Source: Oscillospiraceae bacterium
GTDB taxonomy: Bacteria > Bacillota > Clostridia > Oscillospirales > Acutalibacteraceae
Length of the DNA stretch: 61,848 nt
Direction: 5' to 3'
NCBI GenBank assembly: GCA_015065865.1
Contig: SVPM01000005.1
Location: 1 to 61,848, forward strand
The position numbers were made by a program, and so were the translations under genes. The notes below the pieces were generated by a model. It saw only the letters and a program-made list of their open reading frames with translations. It was not told the DNA's origin and ran no database searches. Below are positions 22,867 to 30,538 of this stretch, one piece after another (the first letter of the stretch is position 1; each line of letters begins with the position of its first letter).

Positions 22867-23553
22867 ATGAATACCGCTTTTCCGAGAATCATAACGTTAC
22901 TACGCAAAGAGCGTGGACTCAGCCAAAAGCAGGCGGCGGCGGATCTGGAGATCTCGCAGGCGTTGCTTTCGCATTACGAAAAAGGTATCCGCGAATGCGG
23001 GTTGGATTTCGTGGTGCGTGCTGCGGATTATTACGGCGTTTCCTGTGACTATTTGCTGGGGCGTGCGGCAGACAAGTCGGGTGCGATGATCGCTGTGGAA
23101 GAAATCCCCGATATCGATCCCGCCGCTAAAGATAATCAGTTGCGCGGCAGTTTGTTGCCGGTACTTAATAAGAAGTTGATCGTCAATTCGGTCAACGTGA
23201 TCTTCGATCTGTTACAGCGTGCGAGCAACAAGGGGCTCACCACCGAAGTGTCGGCGTATTTGTCGATGGCGGTGTACAACGTGTTCCGTCAACTGTATTC
23301 CGCCAACCCTAAGAATCCCGCTGCGATGTTCTCGGTGCCGTCCTATATGTTCCAAGCAGCATTGATCGGCGAAATGAGCAAGACGTCTGCTCGCATCGGA
23401 GAGTTGGCGTGTGGCCGTGCCGTGGATGGGGAAGAGGGACTCTCGCCCGAAGCCGCTCCGCAGATTTTGCCGGACACTTTGGCGGAACAGTATCCGCTGT
23501 TTGCGTCTTCGCTGTTTAACCTGCTCCGCAATGCCGAAGGCAGGTTGCAATAA
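22867..23553 (+). CDS. XRE-family helix-turn-helix regulator
   Basis: This 228-aa protein has an N-terminal HTH domain (residues about 5-65: LRKERGLSQKQAAADLEISQ, then LLSHYEKGIRECGLDFVVRA and YLLGR). It also has a C-terminal helical region of about 150 residues with no known motif, containing SVNVIFDLLQRASNKGL and AVYNVFRQLYS. The C-terminal part may sense a ligand or dimerise. The ATG lies after CGGAGG. A bidirectional terminator follows. Target genes cannot be told from sequence. Confidence 0.88.
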   Translation: MNTAFPRIITLLRKERGLSQKQAAADLEISQALLSHYEKGIRECGLDFVVRAADYYGVSCDYLLGRAADKSGAMIAVEEIPDIDPAAKDNQLRGSLLPVLNKKLIVNSVNVIFDLLQRASNKGLTTEVSAYLSMAVYNVFRQLYSANPKNPAAMFSVPSYMFQAALIGEMSKTSARIGELACGRAVDGEEGLSPEAAPQILPDTLAEQYPLFASSLFNLLRNAEGRLQ

Positions 23554-23564
23554 AAATGTATATC

Positions 23565-23600
23565 AAATCGCCGAAGCGTGTGCTTCGGCGATTTGTTTTA
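23565..23600. terminator. Bidirectional terminator between convergent genes
   Basis: A perfect 13-bp stem (AAATCGCCGAAGC and its complement, loop GTGT) followed by GTTTTA on the plus strand and by an A/T-rich tail on the minus strand. Confidence 0.85.
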
Positions 23601-24347
23601 TTCGTCTTGCGGGAGCTTGGCACGTACTTTTTCGGTCATCTTTTTAATGTGTTTTGTTCCAAACGGGTACAGCATATATACCGAAAATGCCGCCGCCAGT
23701 GTGCACACCAAATGTACGATCAGCAATACACCGGCTGTGATACGCTCGAACAGCGGTGCACAGAAGGCGATCAGCGTGGTGGTTTCACCGCTCCAAGACG
23801 GTTCGTGATATAAGAGCAACGTGCTAACGGCGAAAACAACCGCTACCCATGCGTTAATATGCAACAGGGCGATATCCGCTCGTGCTTTGGTGCGCCTTGC
23901 CGCTATGGCAAAAGCGGGGAGGGTTGTCAGCACAAAGCCATGCACCCACGTGCAAAGGTTGGCGGCATACATACCGAGTTTTTCTTTGGAAGTGAGTGCG
24001 ATCTCCGCCGTGACACCCGATTCCCAGTGGGAATTGAGTGACACTTCCACGAACATCGCCGCCATACCGAAGATGACGAGAGCCGCCAAGGCACGTCCAA
24101 GTATCCGCACCGCTTTATGTTGCCAGCCTTTGGCGGCAAGCAACGCCAACAGTACACCGTACACAACGAACAGGGCAATGCCGAATTGGTTGAAACTGCT
24201 TTGTCCGAAGGTTACGTACGCAAGCACGCATTGCAGAGCCGCAAAGACCAGTTGCAATACGAAATATACGCGTTCTTCATTTTGAATGTTCAGAAAACGG
24301 CGCACCCGTTCTTTGGTCAGCCGTTTTCTTTTTTCGCTTTTAGCCAT
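23598..24347 (-). CDS. Membrane protein of unknown function
   Basis: This 249-aa protein is not recognised. It has a basic N-terminus (KSEKRKRLTKERVRRFL) and about seven hydrophobic segments: FVLQLVFAALQCVLAYVTF, GIALFVVYGVLLALL, ALAALVIFGMAAMFV, FVLTTLPAFAIAA, INAWVAVVFAVSTLLLY, ITAGVLLIVHLVCTLAAAF. It ends in a basic tail (KHIKKMTEKVRAKLPQDE). It is monocistronic with a near-consensus promoter that contains a perfect Spo0A-box heptamer, so a link to the transition to sporulation is possible but unproven. Confidence 0.75.
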   Translation of the reverse strand: MAKSEKRKRLTKERVRRFLNIQNEERVYFVLQLVFAALQCVLAYVTFGQSSFNQFGIALFVVYGVLLALLAAKGWQHKAVRILGRALAALVIFGMAAMFVEVSLNSHWESGVTAEIALTSKEKLGMYAANLCTWVHGFVLTTLPAFAIAARRTKARADIALLHINAWVAVVFAVSTLLLYHEPSWSGETTTLIAFCAPLFERITAGVLLIVHLVCTLAAAFSVYMLYPFGTKHIKKMTEKVRAKLPQDE

Positions 24348-24375
24348 ATATGTATCCTCCTACAGAGATAACACT

Positions 24376-24404
24376 ATTATAAACAATATTTCGACAAAAT
24401 GCAA
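24376..24404 (-). promoter_or_regulatory. Promoter with an embedded 0A-box-like heptamer
   Basis: On the minus strand, -35 TTGCAT (24399-24404), a 17-nt spacer and -10 TATAAT (24376-24381). The spacer contains TGTCGAA (24390-24396 on the complementary strand), the core Spo0A-binding heptamer. It drives the membrane-protein gene that starts at 24347. Confidence 0.7.
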
Positions 24405-24405
24405 G

Positions 24406-25290
24406 TCATACCCCTGTCAAATCAAAGTTCGGAATAAAGAGAGAAGAAGCACTTTCCGCCTCTTGTGCGTATCCGTCGGTCAATCCCAGATCCAGCAAGC
24501 GGCAGAACACCTTTTCGCGTTCACGCCGTGTTAAGCGGCGGGACAGCGCGGGAAATTCTTCGATATCCCGCAGAGGGGTGTATTGAAACATCAAACTTAC
24601 AAAACAGCCGTGCGGCAGATTGTTTGCCAGCCAATCCAGCACAGCCAAGGAGTTTTTGGTGTGCCCCGGCAACACAAGATGTCGCACCATTGTGCCGCGC
24701 TGTACGATGCCCTGTTTATCCAGTTGCATCGGCCCTGTTTGACGCGCCATTTCCAAAACGGTTTCAGCCGCACGGTCGGCGTAATCGGGCACACCCGACA
24801 GGGCGGCACCCAACGCATTGTCGGCATATTTGAAGTCGGGAAGATACACATCCACCAAACCTTCGAGAGTTTTGAGGGTCTGTACCCGCTCATAACCGCC
24901 GGAATTATACACGACGGGGACAGAAGGCTTGTAAAGGGATAGCGCTTGTCGGATGGCGGGGACAAACTGTGTGCCGCTGACCAAGTTGATGTTGTGGGCA
25001 CCGGCCACCTCCAACTCGCGAAAGATATCCGCCAGTCGTGCGGGGGATATCTCTTTGCCAAAAACTTCTTGACTTATCCCGTGGTTTTGACAGTAACGGC
25101 AGTGAAGCGGACAACCGCTGAAAAACACCGTGCCCGAGCCGTTTGATCCACTGATACACGGTTCTTCACCGAAATGCAGAGCCGCACGTGCTACCCGCGG
25201 ATTGGCGGTTACACCGCAACTGCCGCAGGTGTGATCGTCTGCACGCAGTGCACCGCACTGTCGCGGACATAGGGTGCAGGGAGCGTTCAA
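24406..25290 (-). CDS. Radical SAM protein (PflA-activase-like)
   Basis: This 294-aa radical SAM protein has the [4Fe-4S]/SAM cysteine motif CPLHCRYCQNHGIS around residue 59. An N-terminal Cys-rich segment (CTLCPRQCGALRADDHTCGSC) probably binds metal. It belongs to the anaerobic group annotated as pyruvate-formate-lyase-activating-like proteins of unknown substrate. The start is TTG at 25290, 8 nt behind GAGGGGGT, overlapping the cca stop by 4 nt. It is the last gene of the DUF4364-cca operon. Confidence 0.85.
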   Translation of the reverse strand: MNAPCTLCPRQCGALRADDHTCGSCGVTANPRVARAALHFGEEPCISGSNGSGTVFFSGCPLHCRYCQNHGISQEVFGKEISPARLADIFRELEVAGAHNINLVSGTQFVPAIRQALSLYKPSVPVVYNSGGYERVQTLKTLEGLVDVYLPDFKYADNALGAALSGVPDYADRAAETVLEMARQTGPMQLDKQGIVQRGTMVRHLVLPGHTKNSLAVLDWLANNLPHGCFVSLMFQYTPLRDIEEFPALSRRLTRREREKVFCRLLDLGLTDGYAQEAESASSLFIPNFDLTGV

Positions 25291-26639
25291 AAAAATACCC
25301 CCTCATTCAAAAGTGCGTGCAGCCGAGTAAGCAGAGCATGGCGATCGTTTTCGATTTGGCCGTCTATCACTTCGTTTAATAAGTGTTTTAGAATTTTTCC
25401 TACGATGGGTCCTGCGGATACACCGAGTGCTGTAATGTCAGATCCCTTTACAGCGAGGTCTTTCAAGGAAAAGCAAGCTTCCTTTTCCGACACGCGGTTC
25501 AGCACCGTTTCCACCGCTTGCCACTGTGCGCGCCGTTCGGTCGCATACAGCGCGTGAGCATCGTTATCCGCGTGTTTTACCGCGATAAGATCGCGCAACA
25601 GCGATTCTCCAAAGCGCCCCAGCGCGCGTTTTACCGCAGGTTCGGTAGGGGGGATCTGCCGGTCGTGTGCTTTTACCAGCGTTGTAACGGTTTGCACGGT
25701 ATCGCGACTCATACGCAAGCGTGTGAGAATTTCTTCTGCCATGGGTGCGCCAACCGCTGCGTGACCTTTGAAGTGTCCGATGCCATCCTCGTCAACTGTA
25801 AAGGTGTGTGGCTTGCCAATGTCGTGCAACAGCACCGCCCACCGCACGATGGGATCGGATGGAGCGGCGTCTATCGCGTGCAAAGTGTGCATATATACGT
25901 CATAGCAATGATGGGGATTACGCTGGTCAAAATCAAAGGTAGCGGCTATCTCGGGGATCACCACCGCCAACACGTCGCGATATTCCTGCAAAACGGGAAG
26001 CACGTTTTGGCCGCACAACAGCTTTGTCAGTTCGACTGCTATGCGTTCAGCGGCGATATTGTGAAGTCTGTCACGCGTTTCGTGCAGAGCGTGCGCCGTT
26101 TCGGGCGCGATACGAAGCGGCAACGTAGCGGCGAAACGCAATCCGCGCAGAATACGCAGGGCATCTTCCGAAAAACGAGTGACGGCATCGCCCACACAGC
26201 GCAGAATACCGTTTGCAAGATCTTCCTGCCCGCCGAACGGATCCGCTAATCCGTCTTGTTCGTTATACGCCATTGCATTAACGGTAAAATCTCGCCGTGC
26301 AAGGTCCGCATTTATATCCGCAACAAAGGTTACCGTGTCGGGGTGACGACTGTCGGTATAGCCGCTTTCGGTGCGAAAGGTGGTGATCTCCACCGTGCGT
26401 TCATCCGTTACCACCGCAACGGTGCCGTGCTGTGCACCGACGGTTATCGTGCGGTGATCGGCAAATACGGCGGTGATCTGTTCGGGCGTGGCGGCAGTGG
26501 TAACGTCCCAATCGTGAGGAACGACACCGCGCAAACTATCCCGTACACAACCGCCCACCGCGTATGCGGCAAAGCCATGTTTTTGTAATCGTGCGATCAG
26601 TGCTGCCACATCGGACGGCAGGAAAATACGGGTGCTCAC
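25287..26639 (-). CDS. cca: CCA tRNA nucleotidyltransferase with HD domain
   Basis: This 450-aa enzyme adds or repairs the 3' CCA of tRNAs. The nucleotidyltransferase head carries YAVGGCVRDSLRG and PHDWDVTTAATPEQ (metal-binding Asp pair), then DLARRDFTVNAMAYNE and the RNA-binding neck ILRGLRFAATL. A C-terminal HD domain (LLHDIGKPHTFTVDEDG, then HFKGHAAVGA) is present, as in many Firmicutes. The start is GTG at 26639, overlapping the DUF4364 gene by 4 nt. At least one tRNA here encodes its own CCA, so repair may be the main role. Confidence 0.94.
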   Translation of the reverse strand: MSTRIFLPSDVAALIARLQKHGFAAYAVGGCVRDSLRGVVPHDWDVTTAATPEQITAVFADHRTITVGAQHGTVAVVTDERTVEITTFRTESGYTDSRHPDTVTFVADINADLARRDFTVNAMAYNEQDGLADPFGGQEDLANGILRCVGDAVTRFSEDALRILRGLRFAATLPLRIAPETAHALHETRDRLHNIAAERIAVELTKLLCGQNVLPVLQEYRDVLAVVIPEIAATFDFDQRNPHHCYDVYMHTLHAIDAAPSDPIVRWAVLLHDIGKPHTFTVDEDGIGHFKGHAAVGAPMAEEILTRLRMSRDTVQTVTTLVKAHDRQIPPTEPAVKRALGRFGESLLRDLIAVKHADNDAHALYATERRAQWQAVETVLNRVSEKEACFSLKDLAVKGSDITALGVSAGPIVGKILKHLLNEVIDGQIENDRHALLTRLHALLNEGVFF

Positions 26640-27232
26640 AGCACGTGGATGACCGTGCGCCCGTCCTCCTCACGGATTTCGGCACGACCGGTGAGAATAG
26701 AAAGGATACTGCGGTACAACAGACCGGAGTCATCCAAAAAGTGTTCGCGAATGTAATCGGCTTGTTGGTGGTCGCCTACCTTCAGCGACAGGGAGAGCAG
26801 AGGGGCTTCTTCGTCGCGAATGGCACAAGTAACGGTGCAACCGTGGGTAAGATCGGTGATGATCACATCGGAATCACGCTCGTTATGTCGACGTGCCAAT
26901 GCTTGTATCGCCGCTTTGGCTGAGCGCTCACGCAGGGTGAGAGGCAGGCGATTATGCAACGTTTGCACCGCGACACGACCGTTTTCCTCCAAAGTGAGCA
27001 GTTGCTCGGTATCCTCCGATTGTGTGACACTGCCGGCGGTGAGCAATCCCTCGAGTGCTTCGGTGGTTTCAAAGAAGTTTGCCATACCGCCGCCCGCCAC
27101 GATGTCCATCACCGTGGTGCGGGGAAGTGCTTCTTTCACACTGCTCAACATATAGCATATCAGAAGCTGAATGTCAGCCATACGGTACAGCCCGCCCGGT
27201 TCTACACCGGCGGAAAATCCTTGCATCGTCAT
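26636..27232 (-). CDS. DUF4364 family protein
   Basis: This 198-aa protein resembles the Firmicutes DUF4364 family (QLLICYMLSSVKEALPRTTV, FFETTEALEGLLTAGSV, LTLEENGRVAVQTLHNRLP, LRERSAKAAIQAL). The N-terminal part looks like a winged-helix DNA-binding fold and the C-terminal part like a beta sandwich. The family has no tested function; a transcription factor role is plausible. It is first in an operon with cca and a radical SAM gene, and divergent from the FMN riboswitch. Confidence 0.75.
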   Translation of the reverse strand: MTMQGFSAGVEPGGLYRMADIQLLICYMLSSVKEALPRTTVMDIVAGGGMANFFETTEALEGLLTAGSVTQSEDTEQLLTLEENGRVAVQTLHNRLPLTLRERSAKAAIQALARRHNERDSDVIITDLTHGCTVTCAIRDEEAPLLSLSLKVGDHQQADYIREHFLDDSGLLYRSILSILTGRAEIREEDGRTVIHVL

Positions 27233-27273
27233 ATTGAGAAAAACTCCTGTTCTAAAATCAAATATTCACATTT

Positions 27274-27302
27274 AGTATATCACAAAACCCGTGCGGGGGC
27301 AA
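27274..27302 (-). promoter_or_regulatory. Promoter of the DUF4364-cca operon
   Basis: On the minus strand, -35 TTGCCC (27297-27302), a 17-nt spacer and -10 TATACT (27274-27279), about 42 nt ahead of the DUF4364 start. Confidence 0.6.
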
Positions 27303-27319
27303 GTGGAAAACGAAAAATC

Positions 27320-27348
27320 TTGACATTCGGTATTCAGTGTGTTACAAT
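27320..27348 (+). promoter_or_regulatory. Promoter of the FMN riboswitch-ribU transcript
   Basis: Perfect -35 TTGACA (27320-27325), a 17-nt spacer and -10 TACAAT (27343-27348), just upstream of the first base of the riboswitch. Confidence 0.88.
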
Positions 27349-27355
27349 GAAGCCG

Positions 27356-27475
27356 TCTTCGGGGCGGGGTGAGATTCCCCACCGGCGGTTACAGCCCGCG
27401 ACTCGGGAAGATTCCCGACTGATTTGGTGTGATTCCAAAGCCGACGGTACAGTCCGGATGCGAGAAGATAAACAA
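27356..27475 (+). promoter_or_regulatory. FMN riboswitch (RFN element)
   Basis: The conserved RFN segments are all present in order: GGGGCGGGGTGAGATTCCCC, ACCGGCGGT, a variable arm CGGGAAGATTCCCG, GATTTGGTGTGATTCC, GCCGACGGT, AGTCCGGATG and GAGAAGAT. When FMN binds, the downstream terminator should form and shut off the riboflavin transporter gene that follows. Confidence 0.96.
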
Positions 27476-27486
27476 CGTTTGTGTGT

Positions 27487-27521
27487 TTGCCCCGTCACGC
27501 TGTGGACGGGGAATTTTTTTG
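27487..27521 (+). terminator. Riboswitch-controlled terminator
   Basis: The hairpin CCCCGTC/GACGGGG followed by AATTTTTTT lies right after the RFN element and about 20 nt before the ribU start. It is the expression platform of the riboswitch. Confidence 0.88.
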
Positions 27522-27541
27522 TTTTGAAAGGGAGTGAATCC

Positions 27542-28111
27542 GTGAATTCCAAACATTTGATTCGCTTGTGTCAGGCATCTTGTCTGGCAGCGGTGGCGTT
27601 GGTGCTCGTGTATTTCATTCATTTTCCGCTGATTCCCGCAGCTCCGTTTTTGGAATACGACATGGCGGACGTTCCCGTTCTTTTGGTCACGGTTCTGTTC
27701 GGTCCGCTGTGGGGGGGGGCGGTGCTGACAGCGGTTTCGTTGGTACAAGCGTTTATGCTCGGCGGTAACGGTTGGGTGGGTGCTGTGATGCACATCGTGT
27801 CTTCGGGTGTGCTGGTGCTTATCGTGGGGATGTTCAGCCGCCGTTCCGTGCGCCCCGCCCGCTTGGCTGTCGGTTTGTTGCTCGGTACACTGGCGATGGC
27901 GACGGTGATGGTGCCGATGAATCTGACGTTGACGGTGTATTTTCTCGGTACACCGCGTGCGGCGGTAATACAGATGTTGTTGCCGGCCATCGTCCCGTTT
28001 AACCTTTTGAAAGCGGGTATCAACAGTGCCCTTACCGCCGCGGTGTATACCACACTGCGCCCCCTGTTGCGCCGTCAGCGCGAAATGCTGGGAGTGGAAA
28101 AAGAGATATAA
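27542..28111 (+). CDS. ribU: Riboflavin ECF transporter S component
   Basis: This 189-aa membrane protein is the substrate-binding S component of an energy-coupling-factor riboflavin transporter. About six hydrophobic segments are visible; ALVLVYFIHFPLIPAAPFLEYD and PMNLTLTVYFLGTP carry the family's conserved positions. The start is GTG at 27542, 7 nt after AAAGGGAG. Control by the FMN riboswitch confirms the substrate. The shared ECF ATPases and T protein are not in the window. Confidence 0.92.
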   Translation: MNSKHLIRLCQASCLAAVALVLVYFIHFPLIPAAPFLEYDMADVPVLLVTVLFGPLWGGAVLTAVSLVQAFMLGGNGWVGAVMHIVSSGVLVLIVGMFSRRSVRPARLAVGLLLGTLAMATVMVPMNLTLTVYFLGTPRAAVIQMLLPAIVPFNLLKAGINSALTAAVYTTLRPLLRRQREMLGVEKEI

Positions 28112-28113
28112 GT

Positions 28114-28152
28114 AAAAATCACCTGTGCACTGTCGGCACGGGTGATTTTTTG
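28114..28152 (+). terminator. Intrinsic terminator of ribU
   Basis: The stem AAAAATCACC/GGTGATTTTT with inner GTGC/GCAC pairs, ending in T6, directly after the ribU stop codon. Confidence 0.88.
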
Positions 28153-28181
28153 TTGCAATCTTCAAAAAGATATGATATAGT
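28153..28181 (+). promoter_or_regulatory. Probable promoter of the GH13 gene
   Basis: -35 TTGCAA (28153-28158), a 17-nt spacer and -10 TATAGT (28176-28181), about 32 nt before the ATG; a GGGAGG ribosome site follows. Confidence 0.55.
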
Positions 28182-28213
28182 ATAAATATATATTTTTTTC
28201 GGGAGGTCAGATT

Positions 28214-29770
28214 ATGTCGAATCCTTCATGGCTGAAAAATGCAATGATCTATAACGTATATCCGCAGTCGTTTTATGACACCAACGGTGACGGTATCGGT
28301 GATCTTAAGGGTGTGGAGGAAAAACTGGATTATATCCAAGGACTCGGTTGTAACATTATTTGGATGAACCCGATTTTTGTCAGTCCGTTTCGCGATGCAG
28401 GGTACGACGTGACGGATTTCTACACGGTGGCCCCTCGCTACGGTACGAATGAAGATCTGCGCCGTTTGTGTGCCAAAGCCAAAGAACGCGGAATGCACAT
28501 TGTGTTGGATCTGGTGGCAGGGCACACGTCGCTCGAGTGCGAATGGTTTCAACGTTCGGCGGAATATGATCCTAACGAGTTTTCCCACCGCTATGTGTGG
28601 ACCGATTCGGTAGGTGATCTCGGCGACGGTACCTTTATCAACGGATATTCCGACCGTGACGGTTCGTATATGAAGAATTATTACTACTGCCAGCCGGCAC
28701 TGAACTACGGTTTTGCCAATCCCGATCCGAACAAATCGTGGCAGCGACCGGTGGATGATCCGCACTGCATCGCCACACAGGAAGCGTTGCTGGATGTGAT
28801 GGACCATTGGACAAAACACGGTGTGGACGGTTTCCGTGTGGATATGGCCTTCTCGCTGGTGAAATACGACTGCGAAGAAAAAGAAACTATCAAACTCTGG
28901 CAGAAGATGAGTGCAAAATTCAAGGAAACACATCCCGATTGTTTGCTCATTTCCGAATGGAGTTATCCCGAACGGGCGTTGGCGGCAGGGTTTGACGTGG
29001 ATTTTCTCATTCATTTTAACTTGAAATGCTTTACCACCTTGTTCCGCCACGAAAAAGGGCGTAATGACCGACTTGACTGGGTCGGCCCCAGTTATTTCCG
29101 CAAAGAAGGTGAAGGCGATTTCAGCCTATTTTATGAGGATTTTATCGATCAGTTGAATAAGACCAAAGGGCTCGGTTATGTTTCGGTACCCACCGGTACG
29201 CACGACCTGCCGCGTGTAGCATGGGAACGGGATGAAGAGGATCTTCGTGTGATCCAGACGTTTATCTACACCATGCCCGGCATCCCGCTGATCTATTACG
29301 GTGATGAGATCGGTATGCGATATCTGGAGGGGCTGCGTTCGGTGGAAGGCGGTTATCGTCGCACGGGCGCGCGTTCGCCGATGCAGTGGAAAGCGGGGAA
29401 GAACTTCGGCTTTTCCACCGCGGATACCACCTACATTCCTTGTGACCCGTCACCTGATGCGCCTACCGTGGAAGCGCAGGAACGGGACCCCGATTCGTTG
29501 CTTAACCACGTGAAAACGATGACCGCTTTGCGGCGAGCCCATCCCGCGTTGCAGGAAGACGGTGAGTTTGAGGTGCTCGGCGGCAGTTACCCCGCGGTGT
29601 ATGAACGCCGTGCAGGGGATGAGCGCATCCGTGTGATCATCAATCCCTCCGTGCGGGAATATACGTTGGATATCCCGCAGCCGCAAGAGATATACGTTTC
29701 CCGCAATGTTGAGGTAAACGGTACCAAAGCCACCGTAAAGGGTTGCGGTTATCTCGTGTTTCGGGTGTAA
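28214..29770 (+). CDS. GH13 alpha-glucosidase / oligo-1,6-glucosidase-like enzyme
   Basis: This 518-aa cytosolic enzyme (no signal peptide) of glycoside hydrolase family 13 has IYNVYPQSFYDTNGDGIGD at the start. The nucleophile Asp is in GVDGFRVDMAF, the acid/base Glu in LLISEWSYPE and the third Asp in TGTHDLPR. The calcium-type loop DTNGDGIGD is typical of alpha-1,6-glucosidases and trehalose-6-phosphate hydrolases. It probably splits short alpha-glucans taken into the cell. It is transcribed alone, and with GlgB at 42558 it points to alpha-glucan metabolism. Confidence 0.88.
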   Translation: MSNPSWLKNAMIYNVYPQSFYDTNGDGIGDLKGVEEKLDYIQGLGCNIIWMNPIFVSPFRDAGYDVTDFYTVAPRYGTNEDLRRLCAKAKERGMHIVLDLVAGHTSLECEWFQRSAEYDPNEFSHRYVWTDSVGDLGDGTFINGYSDRDGSYMKNYYYCQPALNYGFANPDPNKSWQRPVDDPHCIATQEALLDVMDHWTKHGVDGFRVDMAFSLVKYDCEEKETIKLWQKMSAKFKETHPDCLLISEWSYPERALAAGFDVDFLIHFNLKCFTTLFRHEKGRNDRLDWVGPSYFRKEGEGDFSLFYEDFIDQLNKTKGLGYVSVPTGTHDLPRVAWERDEEDLRVIQTFIYTMPGIPLIYYGDEIGMRYLEGLRSVEGGYRRTGARSPMQWKAGKNFGFSTADTTYIPCDPSPDAPTVEAQERDPDSLLNHVKTMTALRRAHPALQEDGEFEVLGGSYPAVYERRAGDERIRVIINPSVREYTLDIPQPQEIYVSRNVEVNGTKATVKGCGYLVFRV

Positions 29771-29779
29771 TAACCCGTG

Positions 29780-29806
29780 CCTCATCGGTTATACTAGCCG
29801 ATGAGG
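29780..29806 (+). promoter_or_regulatory. Hairpin covering the tepA ribosome-binding site
   Basis: CCTCATCGG (29780-29788) pairs perfectly with CCGATGAGG (29798-29806). The right arm includes the GAGG of the Shine-Dalgarno sequence GAGGTGAT (29803-29810) ahead of the GTG start at 29816. No T run follows, so it is more likely an RBS-sequestering element than a terminator. Confidence 0.5.
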
Positions 29807-29815
29807 TGATGGTAA

Positions 29816-30520
29816 GTGAGTAAAGAGAAAAAAGAGCCCGTGCGCCGTGAAACGCACGAAAGCCGCGTGTTGCAGGAACAGTTGAAAGATATGGTGGAAA
29901 CCGGCGCGGTAGTGACGGATAACGGACGCCATACCATTCATTGCCTGACGGTGATCGGGCAGATCGAAGGGCATTACACCCTCGGAAGCGACAATAAGAC
30001 CACCAAATACGAGCACGTATTGCCGCAATTGGTAGCGATTGAGGAAAGCACTGAAATCGAGGGCGTGCTGATCTTACTGAATACAGTCGGCGGCGACATT
30101 GAAGCGGGGCTTGCGATTGCGGAGATGATATCCGGTATGCGAAAACCCACGGTGTCACTGGTGCTCGGCGGCGGACACTCCATCGGCGTGCCGCTGGCGG
30201 TATCGGCGAAGCGATCGTTTATCGCACCTTCCGCTACCATGACCATACACCCCGTGCGTACCAACGGATTGGTGTTAGGTGTGCCGCAGGCGTTTCGGTA
30301 TTTTCAGCGTATGCAGGAACGCATTACCCGTTTTGTGTGTGAACATTCCAATCTGTCGGAAGAACGTTTTGCCGAACTGTGCAACAGTACGGATGAACTT
30401 ACCACCGATATGGGGAGTGTGTTGGACGGTAACGATGCCGTGCGGGAAGGGCTGATCGACGAACTCGGTTCGCTCGGCGATGCGATCGCGGCGCTGTACC
30501 GTATGATAGAAAACCAATAA
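29816..30520 (+). CDS. tepA: ClpP-like serine protease (TepA family)
   Basis: This 234-aa protein has the Clp/crotonase-type protease fold of TepA (YmfB). [19 protein letters not shown] resembles the ClpP oxyanion region, the nucleophile is probably the Ser in [13 protein letters not shown], and the His is in [11 protein letters not shown]. Bacillus TepA is linked to secretion and spore formation and lies next to spoIIIE, the same order as here. The start is GTG at 29816, set by GAGGTGAT, which is covered by a hairpin. ftsK starts 18 nt downstream. Confidence 0.86.
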   Translation: MSKEKKEPVRRETHESRVLQEQLKDMVETGAVVTDNGRHTIHCLTVIGQIEGHYTLGSDNKTTKYEHVLPQLVAIEESTEIEGVLILLNTVGGDIEAGLAIAEMISGMRKPTVSLVLGGGHSIGVPLAVSAKRSFIAPSATMTIHPVRTNGLVLGVPQAFRYFQRMQERITRFVCEHSNLSEERFAELCNSTDELTTDMGSVLDGNDAVREGLIDELGSLGDAIAALYRMIENQ

Positions 30521-30538
30521 GTAAGGACGGTCAAAACT

